Assembly (NCBI GenBank): GCA_012999515.1
Contig: JABEEB010000001.1
Location: 1,798,001 to 1,862,000 of the forward strand
Length of the DNA stretch: 64,000 nucleotides
Direction: 5' to 3'
DNA from: Salifodinibacter halophilus
GTDB taxonomy: Bacteria > Pseudomonadota > Gammaproteobacteria > Nevskiales > Salinisphaeraceae
Below the pieces are notes generated by a model, which searched no databases, was not told the origin of the DNA, and saw only the letters and a list, made by a program, of their open reading frames with translations. Positions 19,457-30,068 of the stretch are shown here, one piece after another (position 1 is the stretch's first letter; each line of letters begins with the position of its first letter). The position numbers and the translations under genes are program-made.

Positions 19457-21145
19457 TTATGCGCTCTGTTTCGCCCAACTGTCGCGCAGCGCTACGGTTT
19501 GGTTGAAAACGGGCGAGCCGGGCGCGTGGTCGTGGCGGTCGGCCACGAAATAGCCGATGCGCTCGAACTGCACGCGGGTTTCGGGTTCGGCTTGAACCAA
19601 CCCGGGCTCGACATAGCATTCGTTGTGGATGGTCAGCGAGTCTGGATTGATGTCGTCGACGAAGTCGCTGGCATCGTTGCCGGGTTTGGGCGTCGCGAAC
19701 AGTCGGTCATACTGGCGGACGGTGGCGCGCACCCCAAAGCTGGCCGATACCCAGTGGATGACGCCCTTCGGTTTGACACCGTCGGCGGGTAGTTCGCCGA
19801 GCGTGTCGGGGTCGTAGTGACAGTGGACTTCCACGATTTCGCCGGCGTCGTCTTTGACCACATCGTGGGCTTCAATCACGTAGGCGTTGCGGAGCCGAAC
19901 CTTTTTGCCGAGCACCAGCCGTTTGTATTTCTTGTTGGCTGCTTCTCGAAAATCCTCGCGCTCGATGAACACTTCCCGCGTCAGCGTGAGGTTGCGGGTG
20001 CCCATATCGTCGCGATCGGGATGCGCGGATGCCGTCAGCGTTTCGACCTGGTCGTCCGGCCAGTTGGTGATGACGATCTTTAGCGGATCCATGACGCACA
20101 TCGCCCGTGGGGCGTTTTTGTTCAGGTCATCGCGCACCGCGTGTTCGAGTTGGGCGACGTCGACGGTGCCGTCGGTGCGCGCCACGCCGGCTGCCTCGCA
20201 GAAGTTACGGATCGACGCCGGCGTGTAGCCGCGCCGGCGGATGCCGGACAGCGTTGGCATCCGCGGGTCATCCCAGCCATCGACGAACCCTTCGTCGATA
20301 AGACGACGCAAGCGGCGTTTGCTGGTAACCGTGAAGGTGAGGTTGAGCCGGCCGAACTCATACTGAACCGGCTGCGCCGGCACCGGCAAATGCTCGATAA
20401 ACCAGTCGTAGAGCGGCCGGTGGTCGGCGAATTCCAGCGTGCAAATCGAGTGTGTAACGCCTTCGATGGCGTCCGATTGGCCGTGCGCGAAGTCATAGGA
20501 TGGATAGATGCACCACGCATCGCCTGTTTGGTGGTGGCTCGCGTGGCGTACACGGTAGATGATCGGGTCGCGCAGATTCATATTCCCGGCGCCCATGTCG
20601 ATTTTTGCGCGCAGGGCGGCCGCGCCTTCGGCGAATTCACCGGCGCGCATCATTTCAAAACGGTCGAGGTTTTCCGCCGGTGAGCGTTCGCGGTAGGGGC
20701 TGTTGGTGCCGGGTGTGTTCCAGTCGCCGCGATATTCACGCGCTTGTTCCGACGATAACTCGTCGACGTAAGCGTCGCCGTTTTTGATCAAATGAAGTGC
20801 GTATTCGTAGAGCGTTGGGAAATAATCCGAGGTAAAGCGAATCGCGCCTTCCCAGTCGAAGCCGAGCCAGTGCACGTCTTCAGCGACCTGGTCGATGTAG
20901 CGCTGTTCTTCTTTTTCCGGGTTGGTGTCATCGAAGCGCAGCCGGCAGTATCCACCGAAATAATCGGCTAGCCCGAAGTTCACGCAGATCGATTGGGCGT
21001 GGCCGATATGCAGAAAGCCGTTTGGCTCCGGTGGAAAACGCGTGATCACCGGTCCGTCGAATGCACCGCGCGCCGATTGGTCCGCGATCAATTCGCGCAA
21101 AAAGTTGTTACTCGGTCGCGTATTTGCTGTCGCGTCGTGCGCCAT
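19457..21145 (-). CDS. glnS: glutaminyl-tRNA synthetase
   Basis: Class I aminoacyl-tRNA synthetase charging tRNA-Gln, 562 aa (E. coli 554). Present are the HIGH-box context FPPEPNGFLHIGHA, FDDTNPEKEE and the KMSKS-type TSKRRLRRL. The C-terminal beta-barrel anticodon-binding region is complete. The ATG at 21145 (MAHDATAN) fits the family better than an upstream in-frame start at 21196. It forms a two-gene unit with rsmG. Confidence 0.97.
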   Translation of the reverse strand: MAHDATANTRPSNNFLRELIADQSARGAFDGPVITRFPPEPNGFLHIGHAQSICVNFGLADYFGGYCRLRFDDTNPEKEEQRYIDQVAEDVHWLGFDWEGAIRFTSDYFPTLYEYALHLIKNGDAYVDELSSEQAREYRGDWNTPGTNSPYRERSPAENLDRFEMMRAGEFAEGAAALRAKIDMGAGNMNLRDPIIYRVRHASHHQTGDAWCIYPSYDFAHGQSDAIEGVTHSICTLEFADHRPLYDWFIEHLPVPAQPVQYEFGRLNLTFTVTSKRRLRRLIDEGFVDGWDDPRMPTLSGIRRRGYTPASIRNFCEAAGVARTDGTVDVAQLEHAVRDDLNKNAPRAMCVMDPLKIVITNWPDDQVETLTASAHPDRDDMGTRNLTLTREVFIEREDFREAANKKYKRLVLGKKVRLRNAYVIEAHDVVKDDAGEIVEVHCHYDPDTLGELPADGVKPKGVIHWVSASFGVRATVRQYDRLFATPKPGNDASDFVDDINPDSLTIHNECYVEPGLVQAEPETRVQFERIGYFVADRHDHAPGSPVFNQTVALRDSWAKQSA

Positions 21146-21452
21146 AACGGGTCCGTGACTGGTGCGAAAGGATCGAGTATCGATCCGCGATAGCACAAAT
21201 TATAGCCGTCGACCGCGCTTATGGGGGCATCGTATGGCTGCGATAGCGACGGCGCTGGTCGGCCTCGCGTGCTGTTCAGCACGCAGCAACACGAATTTGT
21301 CGCCACTGTAGCGCGCCACGAAATCGTTTGGCCGTGCTCCGGAAATGTCGCGCCGGTCGGCGTTGGCAGGCGCCCGACGTGAACCGTCTCCATCGCTGCG
21401 GTGTTTGCCGTATTTGACGGCCGGCCACGATAGCGGCTAGCGTCTTAGATAG

Positions 21453-21773
21453 ATGCACCGATTGATGCGCCATTGCGTCCACCTGGTCGCAATTCTTTGC
21501 CTGACCGCCAATACCTTCGCGTGGGCCGCACACGTCGATGCCCCGGCGCCTGTCGATGGCACGGTTGCTGAAGTAAAGCACGCGCATTTTGGCGATGACG
21601 AGCTTGCTGAACGCTGTGGGCATTACTGTCATTTCGGTGCCCATCTATTTGGATTGTTAGCACCGGGGGTGGGTATACCGCTGCCGGCAGCGCCCATTGT
21701 CACGCCGGAACGCCGAGTAACCCCGCCGCTGGTAGCGCGTTCCGAGCCACCTTATATCCCGCCTATCGCTTGA
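21453..21773 (+). CDS. small secreted protein, CzcI-like, heading the metal efflux operon
   Basis: A 106-aa protein with a signal peptide (cleavage near TFAWAA) and a mature part with Cys/His spacing CGHYCHFGAH (about residues 55-64) and a Pro-rich tail. Small periplasmic proteins of this style precede czcCBA in several Gram-negatives and are named CzcI. Similarity here rests on position, size and the Cys/His cluster. A metal-sensing or buffering role is inferred. Confidence 0.6.
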   Translation: MHRLMRHCVHLVAILCLTANTFAWAAHVDAPAPVDGTVAEVKHAHFGDDELAERCGHYCHFGAHLFGLLAPGVGIPLPAAPIVTPERRVTPPLVARSEPPYIPPIA

Positions 21774-21841
21774 GTCTTTTTCACCTTTTGCCGCGGACGC
21801 ATACCGCGTCCAAAGCTTATGTCTCGTGATGAGGACTCACA

Positions 21842-23131
21842 ATGCGATTTTTTCTGCTTCTCGGCATCGTTGCCGGGCTGGCTTGGGCCGTTAGCGTAAA
21901 CGCGGCCGATCGGGCCCAGCGGCCGCCGAAACCCTTGACCCTGGAACAGGCACTGGCCTGGGGTCAGGACAACAATCCAACGCTGCGTGGCGCGCGCATC
22001 GAATTACGCCGCCAGCAAGGCGCGCTGGAACACGCCGACCGGTCGGTACCGTCCAACCCGGAATTGCAGTTCAAAGCCGGCGATCGCGACAGGCCGGATG
22101 GGACGAGTACGACCGATATTGGCATCCGTCTGTCACAAGAATTATGGATCGCCGGGCAAGGCGGTTTGCGCGAGGACGCGGCGCAAGCCAGCGTGTCTGG
22201 CGCCCAGGCAAAACTAGATTTCCTGCAACAGAGTATCGCGGCGCGGATACGTGCTGCGTTTCTGAAGGTGCTGGTTGCCAAGCGTGCAGTGGCTACCGCG
22301 GAGCAAGTGCTCGCGGTGAATCGCGATCTGTCGGAGTACGCCCAACGTCGGCTTGACGCCGGCCAGGGAACACGTCTACAGACCAATACTGCTCGCATCG
22401 GCGCCGGGCGTGCCCGCGCGTTACTGGCCAAGGCTGAAAATCGGCACACTCGGGCGCGGCTGCGGTTGGCCGAGCTGCTGGCGCTGGATCCGTCCCAGCC
22501 GTTGCCGTTAACCGGCGAGCTTACCCCCAGCCAACTAGCCATTCCCAGCGAGAAGAAACTACTACGGCGAGCGGTGCAGCGCCGTGGTGATCTAGCGGCC
22601 GCGGGGCAAGCGGTGACTGCCGCGCAGGGCAAACTGAAGCTGGCTCGGCGCCGGATCATTCCCAATCTGCGCGTCTTCGGCTTCTACAAGGAAGAGAACA
22701 AGAATGAAATAGCCGGCGGCGGTGTAGCGGTCGAGCTGCCGTTGCTGCACCAGTACGAAGGTGAGCGCCAACAGGCCAATGCTCGGTTGGATGCCGCGCG
22801 TTTGGAACGCCGGACCTTGCAGGTGACTGTGCGCCAGCAGGTCTTGGAAGCCCTCTCGGATTACCGTAACGCCCGCAAGCGGGTCGCCGCCCTTGGTGAT
22901 GACGTGGTGGCTGCGGCGCGCGAGAACTTCGAGCTCACCCAACGGGCGATTGAAGCGGGTGAGCTGGGTGCGCCAGCACTGACGACCGCCCAGGACACCC
23001 TCATCAATACGCGCCGCGAATACCTGGAGGCCCTGGAGGCTTTAGTCACTGCCGGCAGCGATCTGGAGCGCGCTACTGGCGGCCTGCTCGTCATGGACAA
23101 CCCCGCCAAGCCCAACGGCGCGACGCAATAA
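21842..23131 (+). CDS. czcC: TolC-family outer-membrane component of heavy-metal efflux
   Basis: Outer-membrane factor of 429 aa with a signal peptide (to about residue 20, VSVNA). It has two long repeats of alpha-helical tunnel sequence, seen as Ala/Arg/Glu-rich helices such as TLEQALAWGQDNNPTLRGA and its second-half equivalent. It forms the exit duct for the CzcB/CzcA pump encoded next. The ATG follows GATGAGGAC. The substrate class follows from the operon, not from this gene. Confidence 0.88.
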   Translation: MRFFLLLGIVAGLAWAVSVNAADRAQRPPKPLTLEQALAWGQDNNPTLRGARIELRRQQGALEHADRSVPSNPELQFKAGDRDRPDGTSTTDIGIRLSQELWIAGQGGLREDAAQASVSGAQAKLDFLQQSIAARIRAAFLKVLVAKRAVATAEQVLAVNRDLSEYAQRRLDAGQGTRLQTNTARIGAGRARALLAKAENRHTRARLRLAELLALDPSQPLPLTGELTPSQLAIPSEKKLLRRAVQRRGDLAAAGQAVTAAQGKLKLARRRIIPNLRVFGFYKEENKNEIAGGGVAVELPLLHQYEGERQQANARLDAARLERRTLQVTVRQQVLEALSDYRNARKRVAALGDDVVAAARENFELTQRAIEAGELGAPALTTAQDTLINTRREYLEALEALVTAGSDLERATGGLLVMDNPAKPNGATQ

Positions 23132-23143
23132 GGAGTTTCCCCG

Positions 23144-24457
23144 ATGTATTTCAGACAATGGATACGAGCGTTATTGCTCGTTAGCTTGGTGGTGTTGGTC
23201 GCGGCATGTGGTCAATCCGCGGACAGCAAGGCAAAAGGCGAAAAGGCTGACGGGCAAGGCGATGCCCCAACCCAAGCCGACAGCGATCACGGCCAATCCG
23301 AATTGAAAGAGGGCCAAACGAATGGCCACGACGCACATGCCGATAAGAGCGACAAGCAAGCGCGCGGTGCTGACCACAGCCAACACGCGCGTCGCGTACG
23401 TCTCGACAAACAGCAACGCGAGCACCTGAACCTGGAAGTCGCCAAAGCGGAGGCGGGATCGGCCAACGCGATGATTCAGGCATCGGCGACGGTGCGTTTC
23501 GATGCTGATCGCGTGGCCCGTGTGGGACCACGCCTGGAGGCTAAAGTGGTCGAAGTGGTCGCAGATCTGGGCGATCGGGTCGAAGCCGGGGAGACCGTGG
23601 CGGTTCTGGAAAGTGTCGAATTGGGCCGTGCTAAGGCGCAATATCTGACCGCCCGGGCTCGCTTCAATGCCGCATCCGCCCAGTACCAACGCGACCAAAA
23701 GCTGGCAGAGCAACAGATCGCCAGTGAGGCCGATCTCTTGGAATCCAGGGCTGCTTACCAGCAGGCCAAGGCCAAGCGAGATGCCGCCCGCGCGGAACTG
23801 CGTCTCTATGGGATGAGCGAATCCGACATCGAATCGGTCGCGGTCGGCGGTTCCCAGCCGCTGTCACGCTATGCATTGACTGCACCCATGGAAGGCATTG
23901 TCCAGAAGCGGGATTTGGCTCCGGGTGAAACCGTATCCGGGGCGCAAACGCCGATCCACATCGTGAACAACAAAAACATGTGGGTGATGATCGAGGCCTA
24001 CGAGAAAGCGCTGCCGCGCTTGGCGACCGGACAACAAGTCACGCTCAATCTGCGTGCCTTCCCGGATAAAAGTTTTACCGGCGTCACCGACTGGGTTTCC
24101 CGTGATCTCGATGAGCAGTCTCGTACGGTGCGTGTGCGCGCCACGGTGCCCAATGAGAAAGGCCTGCTACGTGCCGGCATGTTTGGTACTGCCCATATCC
24201 AGACAAAAAGTGAACAGCGTTTCGCGCTGGTGCCTGTAGACGCGGTTCAGACCATCAACGATAAGCAGATGGTCTTCGTGCCCGGAGAGCAAAGCAGCGC
24301 TTTCCAGGCGGTGACAGTCAAAACCGGTGCCGAAAGCGGCGGCCAGATAGAGGTCCGCCAGGGACTGCAACCCGGAGAGCGCGTTGTGATCAAGGGCGCA
24401 TTCGATCTCAAGTCTGCCTATACCGCGAGTGGCCGCAGCGCGGCTCACAGCCATTAA
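23144..24457 (+). CDS. czcB: RND efflux periplasmic adaptor, heavy-metal type, lipoprotein
   Basis: Membrane-fusion protein of 437 aa. A lipobox VAAC at about residue 22 predicts a lipid anchor. Residues 25-85 are a charged, His/Asp-rich leader (HGQSELKEGQ, NGHDAHADK, ADHSQHARR) that could bind metal. The barrel-sandwich/lipoyl halves (GDRVEAGETVAVLES, APMEGIVQKRDLAPGETV) flank a coiled coil. It sits 12 nt after czcC and 18 nt before czcA. Confidence 0.9.
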   Translation: MYFRQWIRALLLVSLVVLVAACGQSADSKAKGEKADGQGDAPTQADSDHGQSELKEGQTNGHDAHADKSDKQARGADHSQHARRVRLDKQQREHLNLEVAKAEAGSANAMIQASATVRFDADRVARVGPRLEAKVVEVVADLGDRVEAGETVAVLESVELGRAKAQYLTARARFNAASAQYQRDQKLAEQQIASEADLLESRAAYQQAKAKRDAARAELRLYGMSESDIESVAVGGSQPLSRYALTAPMEGIVQKRDLAPGETVSGAQTPIHIVNNKNMWVMIEAYEKALPRLATGQQVTLNLRAFPDKSFTGVTDWVSRDLDEQSRTVRVRATVPNEKGLLRAGMFGTAHIQTKSEQRFALVPVDAVQTINDKQMVFVPGEQSSAFQAVTVKTGAESGGQIEVRQGLQPGERVVIKGAFDLKSAYTASGRSAAHSH

Positions 24458-24475
24458 TCGGCGCTGAGAGAAAAC

Positions 24476-27400
24476 ATGATTGAAGGCATTGTTCGAGCCG
24501 CGCTCAATAACCGTTTGCTGGTGTTGGTGGCACTGGTTGGCCTGGCTGCGGGTGGCTATTTTTCTTATCAGCAGCTGTCGATGGACGCTTATCCGGATGC
24601 GACCCCGACCATGGTGCAGGTCTTCACCAGCGCCGAGGGGTTGTCGCCGGTGGATGTCGAGACCCTGATTTCGTATCCCGTTGAGAGCAGCATGTATGGG
24701 TTGCCCAATCTGGAGCGGGTGCAATCCACCTCCATCTTCGGACTGTCCCGGGTCAACGTCTATTTCGAGGACGGTACCGACATCTACTTCGCCCGCCGGC
24801 TGGTCGATGAGCGGCTGGCCCAGGCGCGCCGCAAGATTCCGTCCGGCCTGGGTGAGCCGCAGCTCGGTCCTATCGCATCGGGGCTGGGGCGTGTGCTGCT
24901 GTATACCCTGGAAGGCGAAAACTTCTCGCCCATGGAAAAGCGCACCTATCAGGATTGGATCGTCAAGCGCCAGATCCGGACGGTGTCCAATGTAACCGGT
25001 GTGCTCTCGCTAGGCGGTTTCACCAAGCAATACCAGGTGCGACTGGATCGGAATGCGCTGCGGGCGCGCGATCTGACCATGGCGGATGTGCGCGAGGCGT
25101 TGGCATCCAACAACCGTAACGTGGGGGCTTCGTTTATCAACCGCGCCGGTGAGGAAAACATCATCCGCGGCTACGGTTGGGTGTCCGCCGGCGAGCAGGG
25201 CGCCGCCGATATTCGCAACATCATCGTTGCGAAGAACAATGGCAATCCGGTGTATGTCAGAGACATCGCCGAGGTTGGATTCGGTGCGGCTATCCGGCGA
25301 GGTGCGGAGATCGCCAACGGCGAAGAAGCGGTTGCCGGGTACGTGCTCAAGTTGATCGACACCAATACCCAGCAGGTTCTGTCCAACCTCGAATCCAAGA
25401 TCGAGCAGATCAATGAATCGCTGCCCCAGGGGCTCAGTGTGGAGCCGTTCTACTCCCAGGGCACACTGGTGGATAAGGCGATTGGCACGGTGGAGTCCGC
25501 CCTGTTGGAAGGGGCGGTCCTGGTGCTGATCTTCCTGTACTTGTTTTTGGGTAACTTGCGTTCGACGCTGATCGTCGTCGCCAGTTTGCCGTTATCGGTG
25601 CTAGCGGCTTTCATCGCCATGAACGCGATGGGGTTGTCCGCGAACCTGATGAGTCTGGGTGGTCTCGCCATCGGCATTGGCATGATGGTGGACGGCTCGG
25701 TGGTGATGATCGAGAACATCTTCCGGCATCTGGAAGAACGCAGTCATGAGAATATCTCAATGCTTCGCTTGGTCAGCGAGGCTGCGAGCGAGGTCGCGCG
25801 CCCGATTGTGTTCGCCATCGGTATCATCATCATCGTCTTCCTGCCGCTGTTCACGCTGCAGGGCGTCGAGGGCAAGCTGTTCTCGCCCATGGCTTACACC
25901 ATTAGCTTCGCGCTCCTGGGGGCGTTGCTGCTAGCGCTGACCATGGTGCCGGTGCTGACATCGCTGGTCTTCAAGAAAGGCAGCGTGCACGGCGAGCCCC
26001 GGTTGGTGCGCTGGATCAAGAGCGCTTATCGGCCGGTGCGCGATCGTGTGATTCGTGCGCCGGTGCTGGTGCTGAGTGTTGCGCTGGTGCTGTTCGGGGC
26101 TAGCCTCGCGCTTTTCCCCAGCCTCGGCACAACGTTCATACCGACGTTACGCGAAGGCACGTTCCTGGTGCGCTCCACGTTGCCGCCCGGCGCCAGCCTC
26201 GATTCTTCGAGTGCATACGCCAAGCGTCTGCAAAGTGTTTTCAAGGAATTTCCGGAAGTGACCGGCACATACTCACGTGTGGGCCGGGCTGAAGTCGGCG
26301 GCGACCCCGAACCGGTCAATGTAATCGCCACAACGGTCAATTTGAAACCGCTAGACGAATGGAGCGCTGGGCGCGATTACGAAGAACTGCAAACGGCCAT
26401 GGCGAAGCGGACATCGAAACAAATCCCCGGTTTGGCCAACAACTTCTCGCAGCCGATTCAGTTACGCACCGACGAATTACTCTCAGGCGTAAAAGCAGCC
26501 CTGGTTGCAAGCATTTTCGGCGACGATCTCGACAAACTGGCCGAAGTCGGGCGACAAGTGGAAGCAATCGCGAAGGATACGCCGGGTGCGGTCGACGTCC
26601 GAATGCAGCAACAAAGCGGCAAGGGGCAAATAACGGTCAAACCGGATCGTGACGCGTTGGCGCGTTACGGGATCAGTGTCGACAAGGTGTTGAGCACGCT
26701 CTCGACCGGGGTCGGCGGCGAAGTCGTTGGGCAAGTTTTCGATGGCATTCGTCGCTTCGATGTGTTCGTGCGTCTACAAAAAAATCAGCGTGATCGTCTG
26801 GATTTGATCCGCAATCTCACGCTGCAAACCGCCGAGGGCGCGACGGTGCCGTTATCGCGGGTTGCCGACGTGAAGCGCTATACCGGTGTCAAAAAGATTT
26901 CCCGCTCTAATGCCAGTCGTCGATTATTCGTGCAGATGAACGTGCGTGGCCGGGCCATGGGTAGCGTGGTCGAGGAGCTCAATAAACGCATCGACAAAAA
27001 TATCGACATGCCGGCTGGTTATTTCGTGGAGTTCGGTGGCCAGTTCAAGAACCAGCAACGGGCCATGCAGCGCCTGTACTACGTGGTGCCTGTCACGCTG
27101 GCACTGATCTTTTTACTGTTGTTTGCCGCCTTCAGGTCCGTGCGATACGCGGCATTGATCTTTTTGAACGTGCCGTTTGCTATCACCGGTGGCATATTCA
27201 CCCTCTGGATTTACGGACTGTACCTCTCGGTACCGGCGGCCGTCGGGTTTATCGCCGTGTTTGGTGTGGCTGTGCTCAATGGCGTGGTACTGGTGTCGTA
27301 TATCAACCAGCTGCGCGATCAAGGCATGGACAGGGATGAGGCCGTGCGCACCGGGACCGAGCATCGTCTGCGTCCGGTGTTAATGACTGCCTCGGTCGCG

Positions 27401-27571
27401 ATCCTCGGCTTGATTCCGTTACTGCTGGCCGATGGTATTGGTTCCAACGTGCAGCGGCCGCTGGCAGCTGTGGTCGTTGGTGGCCTGATCACATCCACGT
27501 TGCTCACATTGTTGGTATTGCCGGCGGTCTATCGCTGGTTTGCCGAGCCACGCCGGGAAGTTGAGATCTAG
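24476..27571 (+). CDS. czcA: heavy-metal efflux RND permease (CusA/CzcA family)
   Basis: Proton-driven inner-membrane pump of 1031 aa with the 12-helix RND layout and two large periplasmic loops. The helix-4 signature reads GGLAIGIGMMVDGSVVMIENIF: the second Asp (VDG) and Glu (EN) of the CzcA proton relay are kept, but the DFG aspartate position is replaced, as in CusA. The metal specificity is therefore uncertain between divalent (Zn/Co/Cd) and Cu/Ag. The gene name marks family only. Confidence 0.9.
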   Translation: MIEGIVRAALNNRLLVLVALVGLAAGGYFSYQQLSMDAYPDATPTMVQVFTSAEGLSPVDVETLISYPVESSMYGLPNLERVQSTSIFGLSRVNVYFEDGTDIYFARRLVDERLAQARRKIPSGLGEPQLGPIASGLGRVLLYTLEGENFSPMEKRTYQDWIVKRQIRTVSNVTGVLSLGGFTKQYQVRLDRNALRARDLTMADVREALASNNRNVGASFINRAGEENIIRGYGWVSAGEQGAADIRNIIVAKNNGNPVYVRDIAEVGFGAAIRRGAEIANGEEAVAGYVLKLIDTNTQQVLSNLESKIEQINESLPQGLSVEPFYSQGTLVDKAIGTVESALLEGAVLVLIFLYLFLGNLRSTLIVVASLPLSVLAAFIAMNAMGLSANLMSLGGLAIGIGMMVDGSVVMIENIFRHLEERSHENISMLRLVSEAASEVARPIVFAIGIIIIVFLPLFTLQGVEGKLFSPMAYTISFALLGALLLALTMVPVLTSLVFKKGSVHGEPRLVRWIKSAYRPVRDRVIRAPVLVLSVALVLFGASLALFPSLGTTFIPTLREGTFLVRSTLPPGASLDSSSAYAKRLQSVFKEFPEVTGTYSRVGRAEVGGDPEPVNVIATTVNLKPLDEWSAGRDYEELQTAMAKRTSKQIPGLANNFSQPIQLRTDELLSGVKAALVASIFGDDLDKLAEVGRQVEAIAKDTPGAVDVRMQQQSGKGQITVKPDRDALARYGISVDKVLSTLSTGVGGEVVGQVFDGIRRFDVFVRLQKNQRDRLDLIRNLTLQTAEGATVPLSRVADVKRYTGVKKISRSNASRRLFVQMNVRGRAMGSVVEELNKRIDKNIDMPAGYFVEFGGQFKNQQRAMQRLYYVVPVTLALIFLLLFAAFRSVRYAALIFLNVPFAITGGIFTLWIYGLYLSVPAAVGFIAVFGVAVLNGVVLVSYINQLRDQGMDRDEAVRTGTEHRLRPVLMTASVAILGLIPLLLADGIGSNVQRPLAAVVVGGLITSTLLTLLVLPAVYRWFAEPRREVEI

Positions 27572-27585
27572 CGGAGGAGGAAACC

Positions 27586-27915
27586 ATGCAGGAAATCAAG
27601 GCTTACGTCCGCGAACACATGTTGGATCATGTCATCGACGCGCTCGCCGCTGTGCCCGAACTACCGGGCATCGCGGTGGTGCATCTGCGTGAGTTCGGGC
27701 ACGCCACTGAGGACGGCCGGCTGGTCAAGATCGATATGGCTAAGCTGGAAATCGACGTGCCGGATTCACTGGCGGAATCCGTTGTCCAGACAATCGCCGA
27801 GCATGCCCGTACGGGTGACGGCCATTCCGGCGATGGCAAGGTGTTTGTTTCCGAGTTGCGGGAGGCCGTTCGCATTGCCGACGGCGCGTGTGGTGACGTG
27901 GCGGTGCGACGGTGA
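27586..27915 (+). CDS. PII-like signalling protein of the metal-efflux-associated group
   Basis: A 109-aa ferredoxin-like PII-fold protein. It opens MQEIKAYVREHMLDHVIDAL, has a short T-loop region (GIAVVHLREFGHA) and ends with the PII-type GDGKVFVSELREAVRIADG. It is 14 nt after czcA with a strong GGAGGAGG ribosome-binding site, so it belongs to the efflux operon. I recall a PII subgroup (PII-NG) encoded beside CusA/CzcA pumps. The usual uridylylated T-loop Tyr context is absent. It may tune pump activity or sense a nucleotide or metal; that is inference. Confidence 0.75.
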   Translation: MQEIKAYVREHMLDHVIDALAAVPELPGIAVVHLREFGHATEDGRLVKIDMAKLEIDVPDSLAESVVQTIAEHARTGDGHSGDGKVFVSELREAVRIADGACGDVAVRR

Positions 27916-28100
27916 TGGCCGTTACTGGCAGGTGGCGTTCAATTGGCCCCGTTGTCTGGGGCTGTGGTCTGGCGAGTCAAAACCGGCCGCCAAGTCGAGC
28001 GAAAAGCGACGCCATCCTTGGACTGGACCGTGAGAGATTTCAATACGACTTTTATGTAATGTCATACTGATAACTGGTCGCAAAATCGGAAATCGGCATC

Positions 28101-30014
28101 GTGAGCACGCAAGACGAATTCGACGTCGTCGTAGTCGGCGGTGGCCACGCGGGCACCGAAGCCGCCACCGCCTCGGCGCGCATGGGACGCCGCACACTTT
28201 TATTGACCGACAACATCGAAACCATCGGGCAGATGTCCTGTAACCCGGCGATCGGTGGTATCGGCAAGGGTCACTTGGTCAAAGAAATCGACGCGCTTGG
28301 TGGCGTCATGGGCCGCGCTGCGGATCGCGGCGGGATCCAGTTCCGGCGTTTGAATAGCCGCAAGGGGCCGGCTGTGCGCGCGACGCGCACCCAGGCCGAC
28401 CGCGGTCTGTACAAGGCCGCTGTGCGTGAAATGGTCGAGAATCAGCCGAATCTGGCGCTGTTTCAGCAGTCTGTGGCTGATTTGGTTGTTGAAAACGGCC
28501 GAGTGGCCGGCGTCGAAACAACTATGGGGCTGGTATTTCGCGCGCCGCGTGTCGTGCTTACGGTCGGAACCTTTCTCGGCGGTTGTATCCACATTGGACG
28601 CAAACAATTCGGTGGTGGGCGAGCCGGTGACGCACCGTCCAACGCCTTGGCCGAGCGTCTGCGCGCACTCGATCTGCCGGTCGGCCGGTTGAAAACCGGT
28701 ACGCCGCCGCGGATCGACACCAAATCGATCGACTACTCGCAGCTCGATGCGCAGCCGGGCCACGAGCCGCGCCCGGTCTTTTCGTTTGTGGGGAGTCGTG
28801 CCGATCATCCGCGGCAGGTCGATTGCTTTATCACCCATACCAACGAGCAAGCCCACGCGGTCGTGCACAAGCGGCTGGATGAATCGGCCAGCTTCAATGG
28901 CTCGGCCGATGGTGAAGGGCCGCGCTACTGCCCCTCGATCGAAGACAAAGTCGTGCGCTTCGCCGACAAGCCGAGCCACCAGATCTTTCTGGAGCCGGAA
29001 GGCCTGACTGCGGCTGAGGTTTATCCCAACGGGATTTCGACCGGCATCGGCTTCGATGGTCAGCTGGAGCTCGTGCGTTCAATCGCCGGCTTCGAGAACG
29101 CGCACATCACGCGGCCGGGCTATTCCATCGAATACGACTATTTCGACCCGCGCGCACTTGAATATACGTTGGAGACGCGTGCCATCGGCGGGCTCTATTT
29201 TGCCGGTCAGATCAACGGCACTACCGGTTATGAAGAAGCGGCGGCGCAGGGCATTCTGGCCGGTATCAACGCAGCGCGCGCGGCGACGGGCGAGTCCGCG
29301 TGGTGGCCGCTGCGACACGAGGCCTATATCGGTGTGCTCGTCGACGACTTGGTCACGCGCGGCACGATTGAGCCGTACCGTATGTTTACGTCGCGTGCCG
29401 AATATCGGCTGCGGTTGCGTGAAGATAATGCCGATGTTCGGTTGACGCCCGTCGGGCGTGAGCTGGGCCTCGTCGACGACGCGCGTTGGCAACAATTCGA
29501 GTGCAAACGTGACTCGGTGGCCGCCGAGCAGACACGACTGGCCGCGACTCGCATCAAACCTGCCGATCTTGGTTCCGACCACGGCGCCGAATGGCTTGGC
29601 AACGCGCTCGGCGAAGCCACGACGGCGGCCGATCTGCTGCGCCGACCGAACGTGTCGCACGCGGACTTGGTGTCGCTTGCCGCGGTTGGCGGTATGACAC
29701 AAAACGGCCTCTCGCCCGAAGCATTCGAGGCAGCCGGCGAGCAGGTCGAGATTCAAGCGCGCTACGCCGGCTATATCGAGCGACAGGACGCCGAGATACG
29801 TCGTGCTCGTGATGCCGAGGCGGTCGCAATACCAGCGTCGATCGACTATAGCGACGTCACTGGTCTGTCCAACGAACTGGCCGAAAAACTGGCCGAGGTT
29901 CGGCCGACTACGCTTGGCCAGGCCGAGCGCATGCCCGGTATGACGCCCGCAGCGATTTCGCTTTTGCGCGTCCATCTGAAAAAATACGGCGCGAATCTGG
30001 CGGCCAGTGCATAA
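28101..30014 (+). CDS. mnmG: tRNA uridine-5-carboxymethylaminomethyl modification enzyme
   Basis: FAD-dependent GidA subunit of the MnmE-MnmG complex that modifies U34 of certain tRNAs. It is 637 aa. The FAD fingerprint [20 protein letters not shown] opens the protein; the signature blocks [23 protein letters not shown] (split by residues 50-70) and [16 protein letters not shown] follow. The GTG start at 28101 places the FAD motif correctly. Neither mnmE nor rsmG is adjacent, unlike the common arrangement. Confidence 0.97.
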   Translation: MSTQDEFDVVVVGGGHAGTEAATASARMGRRTLLLTDNIETIGQMSCNPAIGGIGKGHLVKEIDALGGVMGRAADRGGIQFRRLNSRKGPAVRATRTQADRGLYKAAVREMVENQPNLALFQQSVADLVVENGRVAGVETTMGLVFRAPRVVLTVGTFLGGCIHIGRKQFGGGRAGDAPSNALAERLRALDLPVGRLKTGTPPRIDTKSIDYSQLDAQPGHEPRPVFSFVGSRADHPRQVDCFITHTNEQAHAVVHKRLDESASFNGSADGEGPRYCPSIEDKVVRFADKPSHQIFLEPEGLTAAEVYPNGISTGIGFDGQLELVRSIAGFENAHITRPGYSIEYDYFDPRALEYTLETRAIGGLYFAGQINGTTGYEEAAAQGILAGINAARAATGESAWWPLRHEAYIGVLVDDLVTRGTIEPYRMFTSRAEYRLRLREDNADVRLTPVGRELGLVDDARWQQFECKRDSVAAEQTRLAATRIKPADLGSDHGAEWLGNALGEATTAADLLRRPNVSHADLVSLAAVGGMTQNGLSPEAFEAAGEQVEIQARYAGYIERQDAEIRRARDAEAVAIPASIDYSDVTGLSNELAEKLAEVRPTTLGQAERMPGMTPAAISLLRVHLKKYGANLAASA

Positions 30015-30068
30015 CTGCTTTCGCTAAGCAGCTTGATGGCTGCCAAGCGACTATAGAGTCGATCACCG

